DNA of 53,693 nt from an uncultured Bacteroidota bacterium (lineage in GTDB: Bacteria > Bacteroidota > Bacteroidia > Flavobacteriales > Flavobacteriaceae). This document shows positions 28,254-37,655 of this stretch, in pieces; position 1 is the stretch's first letter, and each line of letters begins with the position of its first letter. The translations under genes and the position numbers were made by a program. The notes under the pieces are model-generated. The model made no database searches and was not told the DNA's origin. It was given only the letters and a program-made list of their open reading frames with translations. Location of the stretch: assembly GCA_902590705.1 (NCBI GenBank), contig CACIXU010000010.1:1-53693 (forward strand), in the 5' to 3' direction.

Positions 28254-30347
28254 TTGGAAACATTATTTGAAATAGTAAAGTATTTAGGTAAATTCCACCC
28301 TTTGGTTTTACATCTCCCAATAGGCTCATTGTTAATGACCTTTCTATTGTTTGTCATCTCAAAACTTCAAAAATCGTCTCTTGATAAAGCAATACGTATA
28401 GGGGTTGATTTTTCATTTTTAGGAGCTCTAACCGCAACGATACTGGGGTATTTTTTATCATTAGACGACACCTACGATATTGAAAATCTCAAGTCCCACT
28501 TATTTGCGGGTCTGATTACCCTCTTTTTAACTTTTAGCTTGTGTATAAGTCATCGATTACAGGGGAAGGAAAATCTTTTTATTAGTTTGTTTGTAATGAC
28601 TCTTATCGCATTGTCCATTACAGGTCATAAAGGTGCTATGATTACTCACGGTGAAGATTACTTAGTTCCTGAAGCTTTTTTTGAAGAACCAAAAGTTGAA
28701 AAACTTAAAGACAGCATTCATCTTTATGAAAAAGTGGTAAGTGTGATTTTGGAGGATAAGTGTGTTAGTTGCCATAATGCATCCAAAAGCAAAAATAACC
28801 TTCGATTAGACAGCTATGATTTGATGATGGAAGGAGGCAATCTTGGAAGTCTATTTGATGAAGATCAACCTGAAAAAGGTCTTCTAGTTAAATATATTTC
28901 ATTACCAATGGAGGATAAGCTTCATATGCCTCCAAAAAATAAAGCACAATTATCCGATAATGAAAAGTGGTTACTCAACCATTGGGTAAATTCTGGTGCT
29001 TATAAAAAATCTACATATACTAAAATAGATGATGGAGATTTGCTTAAAAAACAGCTTATTTCTTTCTTGGGCATAGAAAAAAAGGTAAAACAAGCTCGTG
29101 GAGATGTATTGGCAAAATTAGTTGCAATGGGCTTTAGAATTAACGCTAATGCAATTGGAGATAATTTGCTCAAAGCAAAATTTATTAAAAATAAGTTGAA
29201 AAGTGAACACATTAAAGCTTTGACCAAAATCAAACAACAACTTGTTGAATTGGATTTAAGTAATTCAAGCTTTAACGATGAAATGGCATCAACTCTAGCT
29301 GATTTTCAAAACTTGAGGGTACTTAGGTTAGATAGAACTGCTATAAGTGATAAAACATTATCCTATTTGCATGGTAGTGAGTTGAAAGTTTTAAATATAT
29401 GTAATACTTCTGTTACATTTAGTGGTGTTTCATCTTTATTAAAATATACAAATCTCAAAAAAGTATATGCTTGGAATACATCCATTAAAGATGAAGGAAA
29501 AACTCAACTCTCAGCATTGGGCTCAGGCTTAATTAATTTTGGAACATCTAATTTATTTTCAGAAAAACTAAGCCTTAGAGCCCCTGAAATTAATTCATTA
29601 AATAACATATTTGATGACTCTACATACGTTTCGTTTGAAGAGCCTCAAATTAAAAATATAAATATTCACTTTACTTTAGATGGAAGTGAACCCAATAAAA
29701 ATTCTACTATATACAAAAAACCTATTAAATTAAACAATTCATCTACTGTAAAAGCTAAATCTATTAAAGAGGGTTGGTTAGACAGTAGTGTAGAAGAGGT
29801 AATGTTTTTTAAGAATAATAATTATGTTATAGATTACAAAGTAAAAAGCAAAACTGAAAAAAAATACTCTATAAGTCATAAGATTGATTTCACATATGAA
29901 GACAATGAGAAAGTCATTTTTGATAATAAAAAAGGATATAGAGTATACAAAGGAACTAGCATTGAGAATGCAAAGACTTGGATGGGATTTTACAAGGAAG
30001 ATTTTGTTGTTGATATTAATTTAAGGAATTCTAATAATATTAACTTTTTAACGGTCAGCATGTTAGAAAATTTAGATATGATGGCAATTTTTCCAAAAAG
30101 AATTGAAATATATGGTTTTTCTAATAACAAATGGGTCAAGTTAAATGAGAAAAAAATTCCGTTGCAGAGTCATCCAGATGAGCGTATATCTTATTTCAAA
30201 GACTTTACACTACCAGTTAGTTTGAATAATTATAATAAAGTTAGAATCATTGCGGTTAATTATCAAAAATTCCCAAATGCACCTGTCTATCAATTAAAAA
30301 GAAAAAAGAATTCATGGATTTTTATTGATGAATTAATTTTCTGGTAA
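28254..30347 (+). CDS. membrane cytochrome c-like protein with LRR-like, Fn3-associated and discoidin-like regions
   Basis: Multi-domain protein of 697 residues with no characterised relative that I recognise. It probably starts at TTG (METLFEIVKYLGKFHPLVLHL...). Residues 1-130 hold about four membrane helices and resemble a DUF2231-type membrane domain. One cytochrome c-like motif, CVSCHNA, is at residues 170-176 with HMPPKNKAQL after it. Residues about 310-430 contain leucine-rich-repeat-like units (VELDLSNSSF, LRVLRLDRTAI, LKVLNICNTSV). Residues about 450-525 look like a chitobiase/Fn3-associated domain (FTLDGSEPNKNSTIYKKPI). The C-terminal 150 residues look like a discoidin-type beta-sandwich. 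It is the last gene of the PSD1-DUF1501 unit and could be its membrane anchor and ligand-binding part. Confidence 0.82.
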   Translation: METLFEIVKYLGKFHPLVLHLPIGSLLMTFLLFVISKLQKSSLDKAIRIGVDFSFLGALTATILGYFLSLDDTYDIENLKSHLFAGLITLFLTFSLCISHRLQGKENLFISLFVMTLIALSITGHKGAMITHGEDYLVPEAFFEEPKVEKLKDSIHLYEKVVSVILEDKCVSCHNASKSKNNLRLDSYDLMMEGGNLGSLFDEDQPEKGLLVKYISLPMEDKLHMPPKNKAQLSDNEKWLLNHWVNSGAYKKSTYTKIDDGDLLKKQLISFLGIEKKVKQARGDVLAKLVAMGFRINANAIGDNLLKAKFIKNKLKSEHIKALTKIKQQLVELDLSNSSFNDEMASTLADFQNLRVLRLDRTAISDKTLSYLHGSELKVLNICNTSVTFSGVSSLLKYTNLKKVYAWNTSIKDEGKTQLSALGSGLINFGTSNLFSEKLSLRAPEINSLNNIFDDSTYVSFEEPQIKNINIHFTLDGSEPNKNSTIYKKPIKLNNSSTVKAKSIKEGWLDSSVEEVMFFKNNNYVIDYKVKSKTEKKYSISHKIDFTYEDNEKVIFDNKKGYRVYKGTSIENAKTWMGFYKEDFVVDINLRNSNNINFLTVSMLENLDMMAIFPKRIEIYGFSNNKWVKLNEKKIPLQSHPDERISYFKDFTLPVSLNNYNKVRIIAVNYQKFPNAPVYQLKRKKNSWIFIDELIFW

Positions 30348-30351
30348 GAAC

Positions 30352-30759
30352 TCAGAAAGATGCTTTTTCTTTTATAAATAAATCTTGAATCTTAGTAGGG
30401 ACATTCATTGGTTTTCTGGAAGCAGGATTAATCCAGCACCATTGGGTTTTACAACTAACTATTAATTGACCTGTTTTATTATTGTAAAATTCTACTATTC
30501 TAAGACTCAGGGGTCCTTTTATTTTTTTCACATGAGTTTCAATTCTGATTTCATCGTTCAAAAATGCACCAAGCCTATATTGCACTTCATGGCCTCTGAC
30601 CATCCATACTCCCTCAACATTTATTTTATTATTAATTTTTTGCCAATGGGCTTTGGCAATTTCTTGTGACCAAATAAGGTATTGAACGTTGTTGACATGG
30701 TTTAGATCATCAAGATGATCTTTAATGACTTTAATTTTTAAAATATAAAGTTGACTCAC
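30352..30759 (-). CDS. hotdog-fold acyl-CoA thioesterase (4HBT family)
   Basis: Small thioesterase of 135 residues that probably hydrolyses acyl-CoA or acyl-ACP in the cytoplasm. The N-terminal DDLNHVNNVQYLIWSQEIA matches the YbgC/FadM-type motif, with the catalytic Asp replaced by the DLNHVNN form common in Bacteroidota. The RYQLGA-like segment VQYRLGAFLNDEIRIETHV follows. Its ATG overlaps the stop codon of the glutaminyl cyclotransferase gene (ATGA), so the two are translationally coupled. It converges on the end of the PSD1 operon with a 4-base gap. The natural substrate is unknown. Confidence 0.85.
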   Translation of the reverse strand: MSQLYILKIKVIKDHLDDLNHVNNVQYLIWSQEIAKAHWQKINNKINVEGVWMVRGHEVQYRLGAFLNDEIRIETHVKKIKGPLSLRIVEFYNNKTGQLIVSCKTQWCWINPASRKPMNVPTKIQDLFIKEKASF

Positions 30760-31781
30760 TTTTTCTGACTTATTTTAACTTCAAATAGTTTACTCCAGTT
30801 TTTTCCAGTGATAAAAAAGGTTTTTCTTTTTGGATGATAAGCAATTCCATTTAAAACATCTAAATTACTGACTTGATCTACTCTTTTTTTTAGGCCTGAA
30901 AAATCAATAACACCTTCCACAGCACCATTAGTAGGGTCAATTATAATTCCTACTTCTTTATTGTATTGATAAGTGTTAGCGAAAATTTTACCATTCACCC
31001 ACTCAAGTTCGTTTATCTTATTTAAAGCAGTCTTATCAGTCATAACTTGTATTTTTTCAATTTCCTTCTGGGTTTTTGGATCGAGAATCCAAATTTGGTT
31101 TGAGCCATCTGATTTATACAATCTTTCTCCATCATTACAAAGTCCCCAACCTTCTTTACTTTTCTGATAATTAAAAGATCTCTCAACGTTTAAATTATTT
31201 GGATTATATTGAAAACCAATATTTCCTCGCCAAGTAAGTTGAAAGAGTTTTTGATTCAAAAAAGTAATTCCTTCTGCAAAGTAGACTTTGTCCAGAGATT
31301 TTTTTTCGAATATAGCACCAGTTCTAAAATTTACTTTTCTAATACTTGACTTGCCTCTAAGACCAGTGCTTTCATAGAGTGTATCACGATAAAACTCCAG
31401 CCCTTGGGTATAAGCCTGTCTATCATGAGGATATTCATTTATAACCTCGTAAGTGTATAATTCTGGCTTAACGTCAGATAACAAGGTAATTTGGGTTTCA
31501 TATTTGGATTTAGTATCCTTATAATATACTAAGACGGTGAGAGGGTGAATACCAAGTTTAAAGTCTGATAAAGCAAAATTTTCTGTGATTCGCTTTTCAT
31601 TCAAGAAATAGCTTATTGAGTCAATATTGTGGTTCTCTCTGTTGGAGATTTTAATTTGAAGTGTATCACTTTGTATGAATTTCTTATCTTTTTTAGATAT
31701 CAAAATATTAAAATCTTTGGAGATATCTGAATTACATTTAAGTAACAGTAGTGGGAATAAAAACAAAAACCAGACTTTCAT
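30756..31781 (-). CDS. glutaminyl-peptide cyclotransferase (GQT family) lipoprotein
   Basis: Converts N-terminal glutamine of peptides to pyroglutamate. The protein has 341 residues and is of the plant/bacterial beta-propeller type, not the zinc-dependent animal type. The signal sequence MKVWFLFLFPLLLLKCNSD has a Cys at position 16 that is probably lipidated, although Lys at -1 is an unusual lipobox residue. Family segments are EYPHDRQAYTQGLEFYRDTLYESTGLRG and FAEGITFLNQKLFQLTW, then WGLCNDGERLYKSDGSNQIW, ELEWVNGKIFANTYQ and NGIAYHPKRKTFFITGKNW. Residues before about 110 form an extra N-terminal domain. It is divergent from the SRP RNA gene. Confidence 0.9.
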   Translation of the reverse strand: MKVWFLFLFPLLLLKCNSDISKDFNILISKKDKKFIQSDTLQIKISNRENHNIDSISYFLNEKRITENFALSDFKLGIHPLTVLVYYKDTKSKYETQITLLSDVKPELYTYEVINEYPHDRQAYTQGLEFYRDTLYESTGLRGKSSIRKVNFRTGAIFEKKSLDKVYFAEGITFLNQKLFQLTWRGNIGFQYNPNNLNVERSFNYQKSKEGWGLCNDGERLYKSDGSNQIWILDPKTQKEIEKIQVMTDKTALNKINELEWVNGKIFANTYQYNKEVGIIIDPTNGAVEGVIDFSGLKKRVDQVSNLDVLNGIAYHPKRKTFFITGKNWSKLFEVKISQKK

Positions 31782-31829
31782 AGAATTTTTACAATACTAA
31801 TAGTTTTTAAAATTAAGAATTTAAAATAA

Positions 31830-31859
31830 TTGCTTAACGATCTAAACCTATTATATTTG
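31830..31859 (+). promoter_or_regulatory. promoter of the SRP RNA gene
   Basis: TTG at 31830-31832, then 19 bases, then TATATTTG at 31852-31859. This is a complete match to the Bacteroidota housekeeping promoter TTG-N(19-20)-TAnnTTTG. The first base of the RNA at 31864 lies 5 bases after the -7 box, the expected spacing. Confidence 0.8.
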
Positions 31860-31863
31860 TTAT

Positions 31864-31960
31864 GGGCAAGTCCTGCACAACCAGCTCCTGCCGAATCCCC
31901 CCAGGGTGGGAACGCAGCAAGGGTAGGCGGTTGAAGCGGTGTGATGTAGATCGCTTGCCC
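31864..31960 (+). ncRNA. ffs: signal recognition particle RNA (4.5S-type small SRP RNA)
   Basis: RNA core of the signal recognition particle, which binds Ffh and targets membrane and exported proteins. The ends pair perfectly: GGGCAAG (31864-31870) with CTTGCCC (31954-31960). The tip has the conserved domain IV layout: CAGG, a GTG/CGC stem closed by a GGAA tetraloop at 31909-31912, then AGCAAGG on the 3' side. The length is about 97 bases, as for small bacterial SRP RNAs. It is directly followed by TTTTTT (31961-31966), so the terminal helix also serves as the terminator. It lies 13 bases before the SDR gene. Confidence 0.93.
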
Positions 31961-31973
31961 TTTTTTATCACCC

Positions 31974-32795
31974 ATGACTAAAGTAATACTAATTACAGGG
32001 GCATCATCCGGCCTTGGCAAGGCTACCGCTATCTATTTGGCTAGCAAAAACTACAAAGTTTATGGAACCAGTAGAAACCCTAACAATTACCCCAAAAATG
32101 ACACTTTTGAACTGTTACAATTTGATTTAAATAAATCGCAAACCTCACAGGCTTTGGTAGATCTAATTATAAAGAAGTCTGGAAGAATTGATGTTTTAAT
32201 TAATAATGCAGGTGTTGGGATTACTGGAGCAATAGAGGAAACGGATATTGTAGCTATGGAGTCTAATTTTAAAACCAATTTTTTCGGTCCTTTAGCTTTA
32301 ACTCAACAGGTTCTACCTGTAATGCGTTCACAAAAATCAGGATTGGTGATTAACATTACCTCTATTGGAGGTTATATGGGCTTACCCTTCAGAGGGATTT
32401 ATTCATCTTCAAAAGGAGCTCTAGGCACGGTATCAGAAGCCTTACGAATGGAGGTTAAGCGATTTGGAATTGATGTAGTCACCTTGGCTCCAGGTGATTA
32501 TGCTACTGAAATTGCATCTCGAAGGCATTATTCACCACTAAAGGAGGCATCTCCATACTATGATACTTATAAATTTTCCCTTGAAACTATTGATAAACAT
32601 GTAGATTCTGGAGGTGATCCTAATGATCTAGCCAAAATGGTCGATACAATAATCAAAACTAAAAAACGAAAAGTACACTATATATCGGGTTCTTTCCTTC
32701 AAAAAATCTCTGTTACACTTAAAAAAATATTATCCGATACTATTTACGAAAAACTTATAATGAATCACTTCAAAATTAAAAACTCAACGAAATGA
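31974..32795 (+). CDS. short-chain dehydrogenase/reductase
   Basis: NAD(P)-dependent oxidoreductase of the classical SDR family, 273 residues, cytoplasmic. Motifs are the cofactor loop TGASSGLGKATA, the NNAGVG segment, the catalytic Ser in NITSIGGY and the YSSSKGAL catalytic pair (Tyr and Lys four apart). The C-terminal part is extended and partly hydrophobic. The substrate cannot be assigned. The stop overlaps the start of the transaldolase gene by 4 bases (ATGA), so the two form an operon downstream of the SRP RNA terminator. Confidence 0.93.
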   Translation: MTKVILITGASSGLGKATAIYLASKNYKVYGTSRNPNNYPKNDTFELLQFDLNKSQTSQALVDLIIKKSGRIDVLINNAGVGITGAIEETDIVAMESNFKTNFFGPLALTQQVLPVMRSQKSGLVINITSIGGYMGLPFRGIYSSSKGALGTVSEALRMEVKRFGIDVVTLAPGDYATEIASRRHYSPLKEASPYYDTYKFSLETIDKHVDSGGDPNDLAKMVDTIIKTKKRKVHYISGSFLQKISVTLKKILSDTIYEKLIMNHFKIKNSTK

Positions 32796-33445
32796 AATTT
32801 TTTATAGACACAGCAAATTTAGATCAAATCAAAGAAGCTCAAGACTTAGGAGTATTGGATGGGGTGACCACAAACCCCTCTCTTATGGCCAAAGAAGGGA
32901 TTACAGGCCGTGAGAACATCCTAAAACATTACTTAGACATCTGCGAAGCCGTCGAAGGGGATGTCTCTGCTGAAGTAATTTCGACAAGTTTTGAAGGTAT
33001 GATAAAAGAAGGGGAGGAGTTAGCTTCTTTGCACTCGCAGATCGTTGTGAAAATCCCTATGATTAAAGATGGAGTAAAGGCATTAAAATATTTTTCGGAC
33101 AAGAATATTAAAACCAATTGTACTTTAATCTTTTCTGCTGGTCAGGCATTATTAGCTGCTAAGGCTGGTGCAACTTATGTTTCGCCTTTCATTGGTCGAC
33201 TAGATGATATTTCTACAAATGGACTGGGATTGATAGACGAAATCCGCTTGATTTATGACAATTACAATTTTGAGACGAAAATATTAGCTGCATCTATTCG
33301 CCATACAATGCATGTAATTGACTGTGCAAAAGTAGGAGCTGATGTCATGACAGGACCTTTAAGCTCAATTGTAGGTTTACTTAAGCATCCATTAACAGAC
33401 TCAGGTCTTTCAAAATTCTTAGAGGATTACAAAAAAGGAAACTAG
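32792..33445 (+). CDS. transaldolase (small, fructose-6-phosphate aldolase-like type)
   Basis: Transfers a dihydroxyacetone unit between sugar phosphates in the non-oxidative pentose phosphate pathway. The protein has 217 residues, the compact single-barrel class annotated as Tal or FSA. Motifs are FFIDTANLDQIKEAQ, DGVTTNPSLMAKEG, the Schiff-base lysine K87 in QIVVKIPM, NCTLIFSAGQALLAAKAGA and VSPFIGRLDD. Whether it is a true transaldolase or an FSA-like aldolase cannot be settled from the sequence; small Bacteroidota members are usually transaldolases. It converges on the thioredoxin-fold lipoprotein gene, sharing a CTAG stop overlap at 33442-33445. Confidence 0.92.
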   Translation: MKFFIDTANLDQIKEAQDLGVLDGVTTNPSLMAKEGITGRENILKHYLDICEAVEGDVSAEVISTSFEGMIKEGEELASLHSQIVVKIPMIKDGVKALKYFSDKNIKTNCTLIFSAGQALLAAKAGATYVSPFIGRLDDISTNGLGLIDEIRLIYDNYNFETKILAASIRHTMHVIDCAKVGADVMTGPLSSIVGLLKHPLTDSGLSKFLEDYKKGN

Positions 33446-34839
33446 TATTTTTTTAGTAGATCTGAAAAGTCAGGGGAACTAAAATTTCCAAACCCTTCTT
33501 TTATGATCCCTCTTCTATCCAAAACTATAGCTCGATTTAAAAGGGAAACAACCCATTTCTTGCTACCTTGCTCAAAATCAATGAATGCCAATTGAGATTC
33601 TACTGGAATCCTCATCATTCTATGCACCTGAAATACGATCTCATTAAATGGTTGTAAACAAACCCCTTTAAACTCATATTGAGGAAATTGTTTAGAGAGT
33701 ATTTTAACTTTTTTAATGGTGTTTCGGTAGTGCCCCATTTGTGTTTGAGACCAAAAGTAAAGCACTGTTGGTTTTCCAATAAATAAGTTACTGCTTTTAA
33801 CAGTCTCTAGCTTATGATTTTGTAAATACAATTCTGGTAATTTTCTTCCTTTGGACATGTTTTTAATATCGTTATGAAGTCCCAAAACTTCTTTAAAATG
33901 TGAACTAGAGTTGTTTACAACTAGAAATTGATTTAAAAATTCATCGTGATTTTTATGATTTTCAAGATTTAATAACTCTTCAAAAGCTATTGCTCGAGCA
34001 AGGTTGTTTTTTAGTACAGAACCTGATATATGTTCATTTATTAATTTTAAACGTTTGATATTGTGGTCAGTGGTTTGTTTATTTTTAAAATAATTTTGGG
34101 CACTATCCAAAGCTTTTTCGCTTAAATAATTCATCAAATAGTTGATGTAGGGATCAAAAAAGGCTAGATCAGTTTCTCCAAAGTTTAGGTGTTTTCTATA
34201 GTCAAAAAAACTTTTATTTTCTCTTTCACTCCAGTTTGTACCCCTCAGTAACGCATATCGCTCTTTTCTTGTAGCATAAGGATATAAATATGCAGCTTGT
34301 GTTATTTTTCGGGCGATTGAAGTAAGTTGATTAATTGAATCCATTTTAGTCCATCGTTTATTTTTTTGATTAAGTAAGGAATCGATGAGGTTTTTAAAAC
34401 TAACTCCATCACTAGAATATTTTGATGACAGAAAGGAATTTTCTTTATCATAAGATAATAACAAATCCATCATAAAATTATTTTTTGCAGCCCCCCTTCC
34501 AGAATAAACTATTGATTCGTTAAAAGACGAAGCATTTATTCTAACCCAGATACTGTCTCCTTTTTCCAAAAAAACCGATTTATATTCTGGAATATGTTCT
34601 AGTTTATAAATCCCAACCTCAAGAGAGTCATAATATTTAAAGAAACGATAATTGTTGTTTAATGAAAGGCAATCAATAGTCTTATTATCCTTATATAGGG
34701 TAACAAAGCTTGCCGAGGGATTAATTATTTGTCCACCAAAGAAGATTCTATCAAATGTTTTATTCGATTGGCATGAATAAATGCTAATAAGAATTAAAAG
34801 GTTTAAAAACCATTTAATATTGATTTTTTTTTTAATCAT
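33442..34839 (-). CDS. thioredoxin-fold (TlpA/AhpC-like) lipoprotein lacking CxxC
   Basis: Exported lipoprotein of 465 residues. The signal ends in ISIYSCQSN with Cys about residue 23 as the lipidated residue. The N-terminal part (about 30-110) resembles the small beta domain found in Bacteroidota TlpA-like proteins. A helical middle follows. The C-terminal 120 residues are a thioredoxin-like fold: KPTVLYFWSQTQMGHYRNTI, then EFKGVCLQPFNE. In TlpA proteins the WCxxC active site lies where this one reads WSQTQMGH, so both redox cysteines are absent. A thiol-disulfide activity is therefore unlikely; a binding or structural role is possible. Confidence 0.8.
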   Translation of the reverse strand: MIKKKINIKWFLNLLILISIYSCQSNKTFDRIFFGGQIINPSASFVTLYKDNKTIDCLSLNNNYRFFKYYDSLEVGIYKLEHIPEYKSVFLEKGDSIWVRINASSFNESIVYSGRGAAKNNFMMDLLLSYDKENSFLSSKYSSDGVSFKNLIDSLLNQKNKRWTKMDSINQLTSIARKITQAAYLYPYATRKERYALLRGTNWSERENKSFFDYRKHLNFGETDLAFFDPYINYLMNYLSEKALDSAQNYFKNKQTTDHNIKRLKLINEHISGSVLKNNLARAIAFEELLNLENHKNHDEFLNQFLVVNNSSSHFKEVLGLHNDIKNMSKGRKLPELYLQNHKLETVKSSNLFIGKPTVLYFWSQTQMGHYRNTIKKVKILSKQFPQYEFKGVCLQPFNEIVFQVHRMMRIPVESQLAFIDFEQGSKKWVVSLLNRAIVLDRRGIIKEGFGNFSSPDFSDLLKKY

Positions 34840-34863
34840 ATATCTGCAATTTACGCTAACTAA

Positions 34864-36549
<1,686 letters not shown>

Positions 36550-36686
36550 ATTTGACAACTAGACTTTTGTTTTATTACAATGCTGTTGTTTCAATATATG
36601 AATAGGAAATCTAGAGCTAGGATGGATTACAATCATCCAATAACATTAAGTGAGATATAGCTTTGGAAATTAATCTCAGTTCGAAT

Positions 36687-37385
36687 TTAAAAAGAATGGT
36701 GGATACTTAATTGTAATTGGTTTTTACCTGAAAGATTGGTGGTTTGTCTCATCAAACCAAATTGCACTTTTAACCCTTCCCTAATCATATAGCCAAAAGC
36801 ACTATACAATCGATTTCGATCAAAAAACTCAACGGTTCTACCCATACCAATGTTGCGTTGCCCATTGATGAAAAGCTCATTATAGAAGGCAAAATATGGT
36901 GTTTTTGCCACAATCATTTCTCCTTTAAGAGGGATATTTATAAACAAGTTGTAACGGTATCGCGTTCTTTTATCGTGATCATCTACATAACGCAATTCAT
37001 AACGAAACCGATGATTTGAGTATATTTTTTTACCAAGCTTGAGTGCAAAAGAGGTTTCCTGATACAAGCGGTTTTCTGCAAATATAGTGTTGGAAGAACC
37101 TTGTGTTCCGGTAGTTATATTTGCATAACCAAAAACTAGTTTTAAAGGGGTGTTTTTCGGTTTGTAATTGATTCCACCTCGCAGCATAATTTGTTGCAAA
37201 TCACCTAATATATTAAAGTTACGATGCTGAATATCTCCCTGAAAACCCCATTGACTATCGTTAAAACTGGTATTAAAAATATACATGTACCAGGCACCCA
37301 TCTCATTTGGATCTGATTGTGAATTGGATTGATGATGGAAAAATAAAGCTAACCCAAAAAGCATTAATGATATTTGCTTTTTCAT
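36687..37385 (-). CDS. DUF2490 family exported protein (outer-membrane beta-barrel-like)
   Basis: Exported protein of about 232 residues. The chosen ATG at 37385 starts a clear signal peptide (MKKQISLMLFGLALFFHHQ); an ATG 15 codons upstream would put unrelated residues before it and lies beyond the promoter-like box. The mature part is rich in alternating hydrophobic strands and aromatic residues (WGFQGDIQHRNF, YELRYVDDHDKRTRYRYNLF, NQLQLSIHHSF) and ends in Phe, as in outer-membrane beta-barrels. The family's function is unknown. It converges on the ABC-F gene across a 137-base gap in which I see no gene. Confidence 0.82.
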   Translation of the reverse strand: MKKQISLMLFGLALFFHHQSNSQSDPNEMGAWYMYIFNTSFNDSQWGFQGDIQHRNFNILGDLQQIMLRGGINYKPKNTPLKLVFGYANITTGTQGSSNTIFAENRLYQETSFALKLGKKIYSNHRFRYELRYVDDHDKRTRYRYNLFINIPLKGEMIVAKTPYFAFYNELFINGQRNIGMGRTVEFFDRNRLYSAFGYMIREGLKVQFGLMRQTTNLSGKNQLQLSIHHSF

Positions 37386-37390
37386 GCTGG

Positions 37391-37398
37391 CAAATATA
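37391..37398 (-). promoter_or_regulatory. -7 box immediately before the DUF2490 gene
   Basis: On the minus strand TATATTTG (TAnnTTTG) is followed by only five bases before the ATG at 37385. The predicted start point is at or next to the start codon. Confidence 0.4.
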
Positions 37399-37431
37399 GA
37401 AAATAAATAAAGAATTGGCCAGTGCTCCATT

Positions 37432-37466
37432 TAGTACTTAAAATGCTATGTGCTATATAGTACTTA
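37432..37466. repeat. paired 9-base direct repeat
   Basis: TAGTACTTA occurs at 37432-37440 and again at 37458-37466, 26 bases apart, each containing the palindrome AGTACT. It lies upstream of the DUF2490 gene in the 258-base gap and could be an operator, or chance in AT-rich DNA. Confidence 0.35.
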
Positions 37467-37613
37467 TCTGTAAAACCAGTTCGTCTTTATCATTAGTCAT
37501 GAATAAAAAATCGATTAAAATGATTGCCTCATTAAGAGTGTTTTTAGTCACAATACGAAGCCATGGAATTTTAACGCAAACTTAAACTCCTTATAATGAT
37601 TAGAGAGCTATTG

Positions 37614-37655
37614 AAAAAATTAAACAAGTTTTGGACACGTAGGTTAAGACTTGTT
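37614..37655 (-). terminator. possible terminator of the 224-residue membrane protein gene
   Basis: On the minus strand AACAAGT (37655-37649) and ACTTGTT (37629-37623) form a 7-base stem with a 19-base loop, followed by TAATTTTTTC. The stem starts inside the end of the gene. AT-rich and long-looped, so only weak support. Confidence 0.35.

Noticed and set aside
36550-36686. tRNA-like GTTCGAAT element near 36679
   Set aside because: A T-loop-like octamer is present but no acceptor or anticodon stems can be drawn around it.
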